In this document: in pieces, positions 10,855 to 19,517 of the stretch | Layout: every line of letters starts with the position of its first letter | How positions within the stretch are numbered: position 1 is the stretch's first letter | Origin: Streptomyces lunaelactis | Lineage (GTDB): Bacteria > Actinomycetota > Actinomycetes > Streptomycetales > Streptomycetaceae | Reading direction: 5' to 3' | DNA length: 64,000 bases | Assembly: GCF_003054555.1 (NCBI RefSeq) | Contig: NZ_CP026304.1 | Span: 2,790,001-2,854,000 of the forward strand | Notes under the pieces: model-generated | Told to the model about the DNA's origin: nothing | What the model saw: only the letters and a program-made list of their open reading frames with translations | The model's database searches: none | Translations under genes and position numbers: made by a program

Positions 10855-10918
10855 CGACGGATGACAGATATCAGATGACGACTGACGGATGACAGATATT
10901 GAAATCTGTCATCCGTCA
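10855..10918. promoter_or_regulatory. Operator with one perfect 15-bp inverted repeat plus a direct half-site
   Basis: TGACGGATGACAGAT (10883-10897) and ATCTGTCATCCGTCA (10904-10918) form a perfect palindrome around ATTGAA. The 16-base sequence GACGGATGACAGATAT also occurs directly repeated at 10855-10870, giving three half-sites. The palindrome ends about 50 bases upstream of the aldo/keto reductase ATG, and the TetR gene is second in the operon. The natural reading is an autoregulatory TetR operator. Confidence 0.7.
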
Positions 10919-10969
10919 TGCCATGGTTGTGATGTCACCCCAATGCCCCACCGACCGAGGAGCCCCCTC

Positions 10970-11989
10970 ATGACCTTCCCCCCTCTCCCCCTGCGTCCCC
11001 TCGGATCCACCGGCCCCCAGGTCTCCGCCCTCGGTCTCGGCTGCATGGGCATGTCCGCGCTGTACGGCGAGGCCGACCGTGCCGAATCCATCGCCACCAT
11101 CCACGCCGCCCTGGAATCCGGGATCACCCTTCTCGACACCGGCGACTTCTACGGGATGGGGCACAACGAACTGCTGATCAACGAGGCCCTGCGCACCGCC
11201 CCCGCCGCAGCCCGCGAAAAGGCGCTCACCAGCGTCAAGTTCGGCGCCCTGCGCGACCCGGACGGCGGCTGGTCCGGTTATGACGGCCGGCCCGCCGCGG
11301 TGAAGAACTTCGCCGCCTACTCCCTGCAGAGGCTCGGCACCGACCACATCGACATCTACCGGATCGCCCGCGTCGACCCCGACGTCCCGGTCGAGGAGAC
11401 GATCGGCGCCATCGCCGAGCTGGTCCAGGCAGGCCATGTCCGGCACATAGGCCTCTCCGAGTTCGGCGCGGAGTCCATCCGCCGGGCCGCGGCCGTGGCC
11501 CCGATCTCCGACCTCCAGATCGAGTACTCCCTGATCTCCCGCGGCATCGAGCAGGAGATTCTGCCGACCACCCGTGAGCTGGGCATCGGTGTCACTGCGT
11601 ACGGGGTGCTCTCGCGCGGGCTGATCAGTGGGCACTTCACCCGCGACCGCGCGCTCGCACCGGGCGACTTCCGCGGTATGAGCCCGCGTTTCCAGGGCGA
11701 GAACCTTCGGCACAACCTCGGACTGGTCGAGGCGCTGCGCAAGATCGCCGAGCAGAAGGGCGTCTCCGTCGCGCAGATCGCCATCGCGTGGGTGCTCTCG
11801 CGGGGCGAGGACATCGTGCCGCTCGTCGGCGCCCGCCGCCGCGACCGGCTCACCGAGGCTCTCGGCGCGCTCGATGTCACCCTGGGCGCCGACGATCTCG
11901 CCGCGATCGAGCAGGCCGTCCCGGCCGGCGCGGCCGCGGGCGACCGTTACCCGACGGCGCAGATGGCCCACCTGGACAGCGAGCGCTGA
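10970..11989 (+). CDS. Aldo/keto reductase lacking the catalytic histidine
   Basis: This 339-residue NADPH-dependent oxidoreductase has the AKR barrel. Asp56 and Tyr61 ([11 protein letters not shown]) and Lys90 (TSVKFG) of the catalytic tetrad are present. Where the family usually has His (LHRVDP) this protein has Ala133 in [14 protein letters not shown], a substitution I also associate with a subgroup of actinobacterial AKRs. The start at 10970 follows GAGGAG. The open frame continues upstream through the operator palindrome, which argues against the longer form. It precedes the TetR gene by 64 bases, probably as one operon. The substrate is unknown and is likely an aldehyde or quinone-type electrophile. 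Confidence 0.9.
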   Translation: MTFPPLPLRPLGSTGPQVSALGLGCMGMSALYGEADRAESIATIHAALESGITLLDTGDFYGMGHNELLINEALRTAPAAAREKALTSVKFGALRDPDGGWSGYDGRPAAVKNFAAYSLQRLGTDHIDIYRIARVDPDVPVEETIGAIAELVQAGHVRHIGLSEFGAESIRRAAAVAPISDLQIEYSLISRGIEQEILPTTRELGIGVTAYGVLSRGLISGHFTRDRALAPGDFRGMSPRFQGENLRHNLGLVEALRKIAEQKGVSVAQIAIAWVLSRGEDIVPLVGARRRDRLTEALGALDVTLGADDLAAIEQAVPAGAAAGDRYPTAQMAHLDSER

Positions 11990-12053
11990 CCGGCGGGTAC
12001 CGTCACAGGGTTCCGCCACCGGCTTCCGCCGACCGAAAGGCAGCACAGACGCG

Positions 12054-12638
12054 ATGACGCCCGAAGCACTGACCCCCGAGCGCATCCTCGAAGCGACCGA
12101 GGACGTCCTGCGCCGCTATGGTCCGGCCAAGGCCACCGTCGTCGATGTGGCCCGTGCGCTGGGTGTCAGCCATGGCAGTGTCTACCGCCATTTCCGTACG
12201 AAGGCGGCGCTGCGCGAGGCGGTGACCAGTCGCTGGCTGGAGCGGTCGGTCGTGGAGCTTGCGAAGATCACCAACGGCCATGAGCATCCGGCGCCGGTGA
12301 AACTGCGGTCCTGGCTGACGACGCTGTTCGAGGCCAAGCGGCACAAGGCCGGTGACGATCCCGAGCTGTTCGCCACGTACGGCGTGCTGATCGAGGAGAA
12401 CAGCGGCGTCGTCGAGGAGCACATCCGCGAGCTCGTGGAGCAGGTGCGGGAGATCATCGAAGAGGGCGTGCTCGCCCGGCAGTTCGCGCCGGCGGAGCCG
12501 GGGTCCGCGGCGCAGGCGGTGTTCGACGCGACGTCCCGCTTCCATGACCCGGCCTATGCGCCCCAGTGGCAGAAGCCGTCGATCGACGACGAGTTCGCCG
12601 CCGTACTGGATCTGCTGCTGCGCGGCCTGAGTGCCTGA
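12054..12638 (+). CDS. TetR-family transcriptional regulator
   Basis: This 194-residue protein has the N-terminal TetR helix-turn-helix at residues about 10-57 (ILEATEDVLRRYG, then VVDVARALGVSHGSVYRHF) and a helical ligand-binding C-terminal region. It lies downstream of the aldo/keto reductase and probably represses the pair through the palindrome at 10883-10918. The ATG at 12054 follows GAAAGG. The longer open frame upstream overlaps the reductase and is rejected. Its inducer is unknown. Confidence 0.88.
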   Translation: MTPEALTPERILEATEDVLRRYGPAKATVVDVARALGVSHGSVYRHFRTKAALREAVTSRWLERSVVELAKITNGHEHPAPVKLRSWLTTLFEAKRHKAGDDPELFATYGVLIEENSGVVEEHIRELVEQVREIIEEGVLARQFAPAEPGSAAQAVFDATSRFHDPAYAPQWQKPSIDDEFAAVLDLLLRGLSA

Positions 12639-12641
12639 CCC

Positions 12642-12704
12642 GGGCGCCTGATACGAGCCTGATCCGGGCGTCTCATGCGGGCGTCTCATACGGGCTTCTC
12701 ATAC
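12642..12704. repeat. 13-bp tandem repeat
   Basis: Three near-identical 13-bp units, GGGCGTCTCATGC, GGGCGTCTCATAC and GGGCTTCTCATAC, lie at 12666-12704. They are preceded by a degenerate unit at 12642-12654 and an 11-bp remnant. The array begins four bases past the TetR stop codon and ends before the convergent small gene. It looks like slippage-generated sequence with no visible coding role. Confidence 0.6.
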
Positions 12705-12728
12705 GGGCGGGCGACGCGGGCGCCGGAG

Positions 12729-12932
12729 TCAGACGCCGGGATCCACCGTCGCCTGGTGTGCCTCGACGAGGTGCTCCTCCGCCTTGAGCCAGGGCAGGAA
12801 TTGCGCCCCCTTGCGCCAGCCGCAGGTGTCGCAGGTCAGCATCCGCTGTATGCCCGATTTCTGGACATGGACGACATGTTCGCGGCCGTGCTGATCCCAT
12901 CTGCTGACCTTGCTGGTGGTCGTGGACGGCAT
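12729..12932 (-). CDS. Small C2H2-type zinc-binding protein
   Basis: This 67-residue protein contains LTCDTCGWRKG followed by EEHLVEAH, which gives a C-x2-C and an H-x4-H spaced as a single zinc finger. I recognise it only as a conserved streptomycete hypothetical protein. The ATG at 12932 has a GGAGG six bases upstream. The frame remains open further upstream, but that extension has no ribosome-binding site. It sits between convergent TetR and co-directional glyS. A DNA- or RNA-binding role is possible but not shown. Confidence 0.7.
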   Translation of the reverse strand: MPSTTTSKVSRWDQHGREHVVHVQKSGIQRMLTCDTCGWRKGAQFLPWLKAEEHLVEAHQATVDPGV

Positions 12933-13056
12933 CGTTCCTCCTGGTGACGAATTGCGCCCAGTGTGCAGCACGGACAACATCAACAGGGGCATCTTGTCGC
13001 GCTGTTGCTCAGCAGCCACCTGCGGTTCAGTCACGAGCCGCGATGGAGGCGGCACA

Positions 13057-13107
13057 GCGTACGCGAAGGCCGGCCGGGCAAGGAACCCGGCCGGCCTTCG
13101 CGTACGC
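13057..13107 (-). terminator. Perfect 22-bp hairpin after glyS
   Basis: Bases 13057-13078 pair without mismatch with 13086-13107 around a 7-base loop. The hairpin begins 10 bases beyond the glyS stop. It is the longest perfect stem in the window and an unambiguous terminator candidate, even without a long T-tract. Confidence 0.88.
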
Positions 13108-13117
13108 CGGTGTGCGC

Positions 13118-14500
13118 TCAGCAGCCGAGCAGGCGGCTGCCCAGGTAGCCCTGGATCTGGTCCAGGGAGACGCGCTCCTGCTGCATGGTGTCGCGCTCGC
13201 GCACGGTCACCGCGTTGTCATCGAGGGTGTCGAAGTCGACGGTGACGCAGAACGGCGTGCCGATCTCGTCCTGGCGACGGTAGCGGCGGCCGATGGCGCC
13301 GGCATCGTCGAACTCGATGTTCCAGTTCTTGCGCAGGTCCGTGGCGAGGCCCTTGGCCTTCGGGGAGAGCTGCGGGTTGCGGGACAGCGGCAGCACGGCG
13401 ACCTTGACCGGCGCGAGGCGCGGGTCGAGGCGCATCACGGTGCGCTTCTCCATGACGCCCTTGGCGTTGGGCGCCTCGTCCTCGTTGTAGGCGTCGAGGA
13501 GGAAGGCGAGCATCGCGCGGCCGACACCGGCGGCGGGCTCGATGACGTACGGGGTCCAGCGCTCGCCGGCTTCCTGGTCGAAGTACGACAGGTCGTGGCC
13601 GGAGGCCTTGGAGTGCGCGGAGAGGTCGTAGTCGGTGCGGTTGGCGACGCCCTCGAGCTCGCCCCACTCGCTGCCGCCGAAGCTGAAGCGGTACTCGATG
13701 TCGGCGGTGCGCTTGGAGTAGTGGGAGAGCTTCTCGGCCGGGTGCTCGTACCAGCGCATGTTCTCCTCACGGAGACCGAGGTCGCGGTACCAGTTCCAGC
13801 GCTGCTCCATCCAGTATTCCTGCCACGTCTCGTCCTCGCCCGGCTTGACGAAGAACTCCATCTCCATCTGCTCGAACTCGCGGGTGCGGAAGATGAAGTT
13901 GCCCGGAGTGATCTCGTTCCGGAAGGACTTGCCCATCTGCGCGATGCCGAACGGCGGCTTCTTGCGGGAAGTCTGCTGCACCTGGCCGAAGTTGGTGAAG
14001 ATGCCCTGGGCGGTCTCGGGGCGCAGGTAGGCGACCGAGCCGGAGTCCTGGGTGGGGCCGAGGTGCGTGGAGAGCAGGCCGGAGAAGCTCTTGGGCTCGG
14101 TAAAGGTGCCCTTGTTGCCGCAGTTGGGGCAGTTGAGGTCGGCGAGGCCGTTCGCGGGGGCCTTGCCGTGCTTCTCCTCGTACGTCTCTTCCAGGTGGTC
14201 GGCGCGGAACCGCTTGTGGCAGGAGGTGCACTCGGTGAGGGGGTCGGTGAAGGTGGCCACGTGGCCGGAGGCCTCCCAGACCTCGCTGGCAAGGATCACC
14301 GACGAGTCGATACCGACGACGTCCTCGCGCGAGGTGACCATGTAGCGCCACCACTGGCGCTTGAGGTTCTCCTTCAGCTCGACACCCAGCGGCCCGTAGT
14401 CCCAGGCGGCTCGCTGACCGCCGTAGATCTCACTCGAGGGGTAGACGAAGCCACGGCGCTTGCTCAGGTTGACGATGGTGTCGATCTTGTCGGCGGCCAC
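13118..14500 (-). CDS. glyS: Glycyl-tRNA synthetase
   Basis: This 460-residue class II synthetase attaches glycine to tRNA-Gly. It is the single-chain alpha2 type: motif 1 lies around [20 protein letters not shown], motif 2 in [19 protein letters not shown], and motif 3 near [12 protein letters not shown], with an anticodon-binding domain at the C-terminus. Cysteine pairs in ECTSCHKRF and NCPNCGNKG suggest a zinc-stabilised insertion, as in related enzymes. The GTG at 14500 follows GAAGAGAG. It diverges from the zinc-uptake operon across 167 bases, a potentially meaningful pairing for a zinc-binding synthetase. Confidence 0.95.
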   Translation of the reverse strand: MAADKIDTIVNLSKRRGFVYPSSEIYGGQRAAWDYGPLGVELKENLKRQWWRYMVTSREDVVGIDSSVILASEVWEASGHVATFTDPLTECTSCHKRFRADHLEETYEEKHGKAPANGLADLNCPNCGNKGTFTEPKSFSGLLSTHLGPTQDSGSVAYLRPETAQGIFTNFGQVQQTSRKKPPFGIAQMGKSFRNEITPGNFIFRTREFEQMEMEFFVKPGEDETWQEYWMEQRWNWYRDLGLREENMRWYEHPAEKLSHYSKRTADIEYRFSFGGSEWGELEGVANRTDYDLSAHSKASGHDLSYFDQEAGERWTPYVIEPAAGVGRAMLAFLLDAYNEDEAPNAKGVMEKRTVMRLDPRLAPVKVAVLPLSRNPQLSPKAKGLATDLRKNWNIEFDDAGAIGRRYRRQDEIGTPFCVTVDFDTLDDNAVTVRERDTMQQERVSLDQIQGYLGSRLLGC

Positions 14501-14630
14501 GGTGCTCTCTTCATTACGACGACGACGAACGGCGAATGCTTCAGGTTACCGGCGGCCGCACCCCCCGGATCAAATCGGTCCGGGGGGAGGCGGAGTCAGA
14601 GGGGAAACCGGAGGGCGCTCAGCAGCTTTG

Positions 14631-14660
14631 TTGACAATCGTTTCCAGTTTTGTTGAAAAT
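14631..14660 (+). promoter_or_regulatory. znuA promoter, leaderless
   Basis: A perfect -35 TTGACA (14631-14636) is followed after 18 bases by GAAAAT (14655-14660), which shares 4 of 6 bases with the -10 consensus. Transcription would then begin at about 14667-14668, the A of the znuA ATG. No ribosome-binding site precedes that ATG, consistent with a leaderless message. Confidence 0.6.
14632..14646. promoter_or_regulatory. Upstream Zur-box-like site
   Basis: TGACAATCGTTTCCA matches 11 of 15 bases of the consensus I recall for actinobacterial Zur, TGAAAATGATTTTCA. It overlaps the -35 element. Its centre is 22 bp, about two helical turns, from the stronger box downstream. Confidence 0.45.
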
Positions 14661-14668
14661 GACTGTCA
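14654..14668. promoter_or_regulatory. Zur box overlapping the znuA start
   Basis: TGAAAATGACTGTCA matches 13 of 15 bases of TGAAAATGATTTTCA. It covers the -10 element and ends on the A of the znuA ATG, so zinc-loaded Zur bound here would block polymerase. The zur gene is the fourth gene of the same cluster. Confidence 0.8.
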
Positions 14669-15639
14669 TGAACGTACGCCGACTCATACCCACCACCGCC
14701 GCCGCCGGAGCCGTAGCCCTCGGCCTCATGGCCGTATCCGCCTGCTCCACCTCCGACGCCGCCGAGGGCAGCAACGGCGACAGGCTGAAGGTGGTTGCGT
14801 CGTTCTACCCGATGCAGTACCTCGCCGAGGAGATAGGCGGCGACCATGTCTCCGTCTCCACCCTCACCCAGCCCGGCGTCGAGCCGCACGACCTCGAGCT
14901 CAAGCCCCGCCAGACCGCCGAGCTGAACGAAGCGGGCCTCATCCTCTACCTCAAGGGCATCCAGCCCGCCGTCGACAAGGCCATCACCCAGTCCGAGGCG
15001 AAGAACAAGGTCGACGCCGCCACCCTCACCGAGCTCGAGCACCACGGCACCGAGGGCGGCCACAGTCACGAGGGCGAAGAGGCCGGCCACGACGAGCACG
15101 CGGGCGAGGGCGAGGCGGGCGCCGACCCGCACATCTGGCTCGACCCGGTGAAGTACGCCGAGGTCGCCAAGGGCGTCGGAAAGTCCCTCGAGAAGGCCGA
15201 CCCGGACAACGCCGCGGACTACAAGAAGAACACCGACGCGCTGGTCAAGAAGCTCGACGGGCTGAACGGCAAGTACCAGCAGGGCCTGAAGAACACGGCC
15301 ACCAAGACTTTCATCACCACCCACGCCGCCTTCGGCTACCTCGCCGAGCGCTACGGCCTGGACCAGGAGGGCATCGCGGGCGTCGACCCCGAGTCCGAGC
15401 CCAGCCCGGCCCGGATCAAGGACCTCCAGACCATCGCGGAGAAGGACAAGGTCAGCACGGTCTTCTTCGAGACGCTCGCCAGCGACAAGACCGCCAAGAC
15501 CCTCGCCAAGGACACCGGCCTGAAGACGGACGTCCTCGATCCGCTCGAGGGAATTACCGACAAGTCCAAGGGCGATGACTACATCGAGGTGATGGAGTCC
15601 AACCTCACCGCGCTGCAGAAGGCTCTCGGCGCGAAGTGA
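14668..15639 (+). CDS. znuA: Zinc ABC importer substrate-binding lipoprotein
   Basis: This 323-residue cluster A-I metal-binding lipoprotein captures Zn2+ outside the cell. The signal peptide ends in lipobox VSAC. The metal ligands expected for the family are visible: a histidine in GVEPHDLEL, one in ADPHIWLDP, one in THAAFGYLA and an acidic residue near the C-terminus. Between the first two lies the histidine/acid-rich loop typical of zinc rather than manganese proteins (HHGTEGGHSHEGEEAGHDEH, residues about 125-145). In-frame alternatives at 14650 and 14659 lie within the Zur box and promoter, so I prefer the ATG at 14668. Confidence 0.93.
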   Translation: MNVRRLIPTTAAAGAVALGLMAVSACSTSDAAEGSNGDRLKVVASFYPMQYLAEEIGGDHVSVSTLTQPGVEPHDLELKPRQTAELNEAGLILYLKGIQPAVDKAITQSEAKNKVDAATLTELEHHGTEGGHSHEGEEAGHDEHAGEGEAGADPHIWLDPVKYAEVAKGVGKSLEKADPDNAADYKKNTDALVKKLDGLNGKYQQGLKNTATKTFITTHAAFGYLAERYGLDQEGIAGVDPESEPSPARIKDLQTIAEKDKVSTVFFETLASDKTAKTLAKDTGLKTDVLDPLEGITDKSKGDDYIEVMESNLTALQKALGAK

Positions 15640-15665
15640 CCCACGACACACCGGAGGCACGAGCC

Positions 15666-16430
15666 ATGGCCATGGAGCCCGTCATATCCGTCCGCGGGGC
15701 CCATGCCACGCTCGGCTCGCGCCCGGTACTGCGCGGCATCGACCTCACCGTCCAGCACGGTGAGGTCGTCGCCCTGCTCGGCGCCAACGGCTCCGGCAAG
15801 TCCACGGCCGTACGTTCCGTGATCGGCCAAGTGCCGCTCACCGACGGCGAGATCGCCCTGTTCGGCACGGAGCTGCGCCGCTTCCGCGACTGGGCGCGCA
15901 TCGGTTACGTACCGCAGCGCACCACGGCCGCGAGCGGTGTGCCCGCGACGGTGCGCGAGGTCGTCTCCGCGGGCCGGCTCTCCCGTACGAGGCTGGGCCG
16001 GCAGACCCGGGCGGACCGGGCGGCCGTCGAGCGCGCCATCGGGCTCGTCGGGCTCGCCGACCGCGCCAAGGACTCCGTGAACGCCCTCTCCGGCGGCCAG
16101 CACCAGCGGGTGCTGATAGCCCGCGCGCTCGCCTCCGAGCCCGAACTGCTGATCATGGACGAGCCGATGGCGGGCGTGGACCTGGTCAGCCAGGAGATCC
16201 TCGCCGGGACGCTGCGCGAGCAGGTCGCGGCCGGGACGACCGTGCTGCTGGTCATGCACGAGCTGGGCGCGCTGGAGCCTTTGATCGACCGCGCGGTGGT
16301 CCTGCGCGAAGGCTGTGTGGTCCATGACGGGCCGCCACCGAAGGCCGTGGGCCAGCATGCGCTGCCCGGCCACGACCACGTACATCCGCACGCGGCCGAC
16401 GAGCCGCTCCGCACGGGACTGCTGACCTGA
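15666..16430 (+). CDS. znuC: Zinc ABC importer ATP-binding protein
   Basis: This 254-residue ATPase drives zinc import. Walker A is GANGSGKST, the signature is LSGGQHQRVLIARAL and Walker B is LLIMDEPMAGVD, with the H-loop in LLVMHELG. A C-terminal histidine cluster (HALPGHDHVHPHAADE) may bind zinc. The ATG at 15666 has a GGAGG about eight bases upstream. A GTG at 15636 overlapping the znuA stop is possible but would add residues without homology to the fold. It lies between znuA and znuB in one operon. Confidence 0.93.
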   Translation: MAMEPVISVRGAHATLGSRPVLRGIDLTVQHGEVVALLGANGSGKSTAVRSVIGQVPLTDGEIALFGTELRRFRDWARIGYVPQRTTAASGVPATVREVVSAGRLSRTRLGRQTRADRAAVERAIGLVGLADRAKDSVNALSGGQHQRVLIARALASEPELLIMDEPMAGVDLVSQEILAGTLREQVAAGTTVLLVMHELGALEPLIDRAVVLREGCVVHDGPPPKAVGQHALPGHDHVHPHAADEPLRTGLLT

Positions 16431-16432
16431 TC

Positions 16433-17326
16433 ATGGAAATCCTCGAGACCGCGTTCATGCAGCGGGCGCTCATCGCGGCCGTACTGGTCGGCATCACGGC
16501 CCCCGCCATCGGCATCTATCTGGTGCAGCGCCGGCAGGCGCTGATGGGCGACGGCATCGGCCATGTCGCGATGACCGGTGTCGGCCTCGGCTTTCTCCTC
16601 TCGACCAACCCGATCTGGATGGCGACGATCGTCTCGGTCGTAGGCGCGGTCACGATGGAGCTGATCCGGGCGTACGGGCGCACCCGCGGCGACATCGCGC
16701 TGGCGATGCTCTTCTACGGGGGCATGGCGGGCGGTGTGCTGCTGATCAACCTCTCGGACACCGGTTCCACGGCCAATCTCAGCTCGTTCCTGTTCGGCTC
16801 GCTGTCGACGGTCTCCGACGCGGACCTCACGGCGATCTCACTGCTGGCCGCTTTTGTGGTGCTGGTCTCGGTGGGACTGCGCAGGCAGCTGTTCGCGGTC
16901 AGCCAGGACGAGGAGTTCGCCCGGGTGACCGGTCTGCCGGTGCGTGCGCTGAATCTGCTGATCGCGGTAACCGCGGCGGTCACGGTCAGTGTGGCGATGC
17001 GGGTGGTCGGGCTGCTGCTGGTCAGCGCCCTGATGGTGGTGCCGGTGGCCGCGGCCCAGCAGATCTCGCGGTCCTTCAGGGCCACGTTCGCGATCGCCGT
17101 GACCATCGGCGTCACCGTCACGCTGGCCGGAACCACGACCTCGTACTACCAGGACGTGCCGCCCGGCGCGACGATCGTGCTGCTCGCCATCGGCATCTTC
17201 GTCGTACTGACCGCGCTCGTGACCCCTCTCGCGCGGCGGCGTGCCCGCACACTGGAGGCGAGAGGTGCTCAGTGCACCGTGGACATGCCGGGCAACAGAC
17301 GGCCCAGCGACGACGTCAAGGTCTGA
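16433..17326 (+). CDS. znuB: Zinc ABC importer permease
   Basis: This 297-residue membrane protein of the ABC-3 family has about eight hydrophobic helices and carries Zn2+ through the membrane. Family hallmarks are QRRQALMGDGIGHVAMTGVG near residue 25 and the conserved helix pair around VVGLLLVSALMVVPVAAAQQ. It starts two bases after the znuC stop, indicating translational coupling. Confidence 0.92.
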   Translation: MEILETAFMQRALIAAVLVGITAPAIGIYLVQRRQALMGDGIGHVAMTGVGLGFLLSTNPIWMATIVSVVGAVTMELIRAYGRTRGDIALAMLFYGGMAGGVLLINLSDTGSTANLSSFLFGSLSTVSDADLTAISLLAAFVVLVSVGLRRQLFAVSQDEEFARVTGLPVRALNLLIAVTAAVTVSVAMRVVGLLLVSALMVVPVAAAQQISRSFRATFAIAVTIGVTVTLAGTTTSYYQDVPPGATIVLLAIGIFVVLTALVTPLARRRARTLEARGAQCTVDMPGNRRPSDDVKV

Positions 17327-17381
17327 GCCCAGGCCTGGCAGAATGGCCCGACATATGTGCGGGCAAAGCGAGGAGGCACCT

Positions 17382-17816
17382 GTGGCGACGGCGCCAATCG
17401 GCGGAAGTGCAGCCCCAGTGCGGGGCCGGTCGACCAAGCAGCGGGCCGCGGTTGCGGCGGCGCTGGACGAGGTGGACGAGTTCCGCAGCGCGCAGGAGCT
17501 GCATGACATGCTCAAGCACCGCGGCGACTCGGTGGGCCTGACGACGGTCTACCGCACGCTGCAGTCGCTCGCGGACGCGGGCGATGTGGATGTGCTGCGC
17601 ACGTCCGACGGCGAGTCCGTGTACCGGCGCTGCTCGACCGACGACCACCATCACCATCTGGTGTGCCGGGTCTGCGGCAAGGCGGTCGAGGTCGAGGGAC
17701 CGGCGGTGGAGCAGTGGGCGGAGACGATCGCGGCGCAGCACGGTTATGTGAATGTGGCGCATACGGTCGAGATCTTCGGTACGTGTGCGGAGTGCGCGGC
17801 CGCGGCCGCGAAGTAA
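17382..17816 (+). CDS. zur: Zinc uptake regulator (Fur family)
   Basis: This 144-residue Fur-family repressor senses Zn2+ and represses zinc acquisition genes. The winged helix shows VGLTTVYRTLQSLADAGDV. The regulatory metal site residues lie around the DDHHHHLVC cluster, and the structural zinc site is C-x2-C twice (CRVCG and GTCAEC near the C-terminus). GTG at 17382 follows a strong AGGAGG. The 55-base gap after znuB lacks a visible Zur box, so zur is probably co-transcribed and autoregulated from the znuA promoter. Confidence 0.92.
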   Translation: MATAPIGGSAAPVRGRSTKQRAAVAAALDEVDEFRSAQELHDMLKHRGDSVGLTTVYRTLQSLADAGDVDVLRTSDGESVYRRCSTDDHHHHLVCRVCGKAVEVEGPAVEQWAETIAAQHGYVNVAHTVEIFGTCAECAAAAAK

Positions 17817-17882
17817 CCCGGGGCTCTGCCCCGGACCCCGCGCCTCAACGCCGGCGAGGCTGGTTCTCGCCGGCGTTCGAGG
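17816..17882. repeat. Dispersed repeat copy B, forming a terminator hairpin
   Basis: An inverted copy (CCCCGGACCCCGCGCCTCA and onward) abuts a plus copy (GCCGGCGTTCGAGG). The junction makes a 12-bp perfect stem (17847-17858 with 17866-17877). It lies between convergent zur and uppS, so it can terminate both. The repeat begins directly at the zur stop codon. Confidence 0.75.
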
Positions 17883-17891
17883 ACAGGGCGG

Positions 17892-18698
17892 CTACTTCTC
17901 GTTCGGGATCGCGCCGCCGAAGCGGCGGTCCCGCTGGGCGTACTCCAGGCAGGCCCGCCACAGGTCGCGCCGGTCGAAGTCCGGCCACAAGACGTCCTGG
18001 AAGACCATCTCGGCGTAACTGCTCTGCCAGATCAGGTAGTTGGACGTCCGCATCTCGCCGCTGGGGCGCAGGAACAGGTCCACGTCCGGCATGTCCGGGT
18101 AGTAGAGGTACTTCTGGATGGTCTTCTCGGAGACCTTCGACGGGTCGAGCTTGCCCGCCTTCACATCCGCCGCGATGGCGGCCGCCGCGTCCGCGAGTTC
18201 GGCGCGGCCGCCGTAGTTGACGCAGAAGTACAGCGTCATCGCGTCGTTGTTCTTGGTCTGCTCCTGGGCGACCTGGAGCTCCTGGACGACCGACTTCCAC
18301 ATCTTCGGCATGCGGCCGACCCAGCGGATACGGATGCCGAGCTCGTCCATCTCGTCGCGCCGCCGCCGGATGACGTCCCGGTTGAAGTTCATCAGGAAGC
18401 GGACCTCGTCGGGCGAGCGCTTCCAGTTCTCGGTGGAGAAGGCGTACAGGGAGAGGTTCTTGACGCCCATCTCGATGCAGCCCTTGAGAACGTCGAGTAC
18501 GACGCCCTCGCCGACCTTGTGGCCCTCGGTGCGCGGCAGTCCGCGCTCCTTCGCCCAGCGGCCGTTGCCGTCCATGACGCACGCCACATGGTTGGGCACC
18601 AGCTCGCCGGGGATCTTCGGCGGGCGCGCGCCGGAGGGGTGCGGCTCGGGGACCTTGTACTCGCGGCGGGACCGGCCCAGGATTCCGCGTCGTGCCAT
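17892..18698 (-). CDS. uppS: Isoprenyl (undecaprenyl-type) diphosphate synthase
   Basis: This 268-residue cis-prenyltransferase condenses isopentenyl diphosphates into the C50-C55 polyprenyl carrier used for peptidoglycan and glycan assembly at the membrane. The catalytic aspartate is in [10 protein letters not shown] near residue 40. Other family motifs are [11 protein letters not shown] and the IPP-binding C-terminus [20 protein letters not shown] use the ATG at 18698, ten bases from AGGAG. A GTG three codons upstream is too close to that site. It lies 22 bases downstream of recO, likely one operon. Confidence 0.93.
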   Translation of the reverse strand: MARRGILGRSRREYKVPEPHPSGARPPKIPGELVPNHVACVMDGNGRWAKERGLPRTEGHKVGEGVVLDVLKGCIEMGVKNLSLYAFSTENWKRSPDEVRFLMNFNRDVIRRRRDEMDELGIRIRWVGRMPKMWKSVVQELQVAQEQTKNNDAMTLYFCVNYGGRAELADAAAAIAADVKAGKLDPSKVSEKTIQKYLYYPDMPDVDLFLRPSGEMRTSNYLIWQSSYAEMVFQDVLWPDFDRRDLWRACLEYAQRDRRFGGAIPNEK

Positions 18699-18720
18699 GC
18701 GGCTCACATCTCCTATTTCT

Positions 18721-19467
18721 CTACTTCTCGACGTACCTCAGCGAGCGCAGGCCGCGCTCCAAGTGCCAGTGCAGATAGGCGGAAACCAGCCCGCTGCCCT
18801 CCCTGACGTGGCGCGCCTCGCACGCGTCCGCGGCCGGCCAGTCGCCGGTCAGCAGTGCGCTGAGCAGTGCGATGGCCTCCGCCGAGGGTACGACGCTGCC
18901 CGGGACCCGGCAGTCACCGCATATGACGCCGCCGGCGGCCACGGAGAAGAAACGGTTCGGCCCGTGCATGCCGCACTTCGCGCAGTCGTCGAAGCTGGGC
19001 GCATAGCCGTTGACGGCGAGGGAGCGCAGCAGGAACGCGTCGAGGATCAGATGCGGGGCGTGCTCGCCGCGGGCGAGGGTGCGCAGGCCGCCGACGAGGA
19101 GGAGGTACTGCTGGACGGCTGGTTCGCCCTCGTGGTCGGTGAACCGTTCGGCGGTCTCCAGCATGGCCGTGCCGGCGGTGTAGCGGGCGTAGTCGGTGAC
19201 GATCGCGCCACCGTACGGAGCGATGGTCTCGCTCTGGGTGCAGAGCGGGAGCCCGCGGCCGACGAGTTCGCTGCCGCGCGCGAAGAACTGCACGTCGACG
19301 TGGGAGAAGGGCTCGAGCCGGGCTCCGAACTTGGACTTGGTGCGCCGGACACCACGGGCGACGGCGCGGACGCGGCCGTGGCCGCGGGTGAGCAAGGTGA
19401 TGATGCGGTCGGCCTCGCCCAGTTTCTGGGTGCGGAGGACGACGCCGTCGTCACGGAACAGGCTCAT
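18721..19467 (-). CDS. recO: DNA repair protein RecO
   Basis: This 248-residue protein anneals single-stranded DNA and helps load RecA in the RecFOR pathway. The N-terminal OB-fold begins [22 protein letters not shown]4 zinc site is visible as CAKC and CGDC, followed by the helical C-terminal domain. Size and motifs match actinobacterial RecO. It is the first gene of the recO-uppS unit. Confidence 0.93.
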   Translation of the reverse strand: MSLFRDDGVVLRTQKLGEADRIITLLTRGHGRVRAVARGVRRTKSKFGARLEPFSHVDVQFFARGSELVGRGLPLCTQSETIAPYGGAIVTDYARYTAGTAMLETAERFTDHEGEPAVQQYLLLVGGLRTLARGEHAPHLILDAFLLRSLAVNGYAPSFDDCAKCGMHGPNRFFSVAAGGVICGDCRVPGSVVPSAEAIALLSALLTGDWPAADACEARHVREGSGLVSAYLHWHLERGLRSLRYVEK

Positions 19468-19517
19468 GCGGTCATTGTCCCGTACGGAGCTTCTCCGACC
19501 GTCATCCGCCCGGAGAA

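Noticed and set aside
10889..10969. Upstream extension of the aldo/keto reductase
   Set aside because: It would translate the operator palindrome, and the GAGGAG ribosome-binding site favours the ATG at 10970.
17327..17381. Second Zur-controlled promoter before zur
   Set aside because: No TGAAAAT-type palindrome in the 55-base gap; co-transcription from znuA is sufficient.
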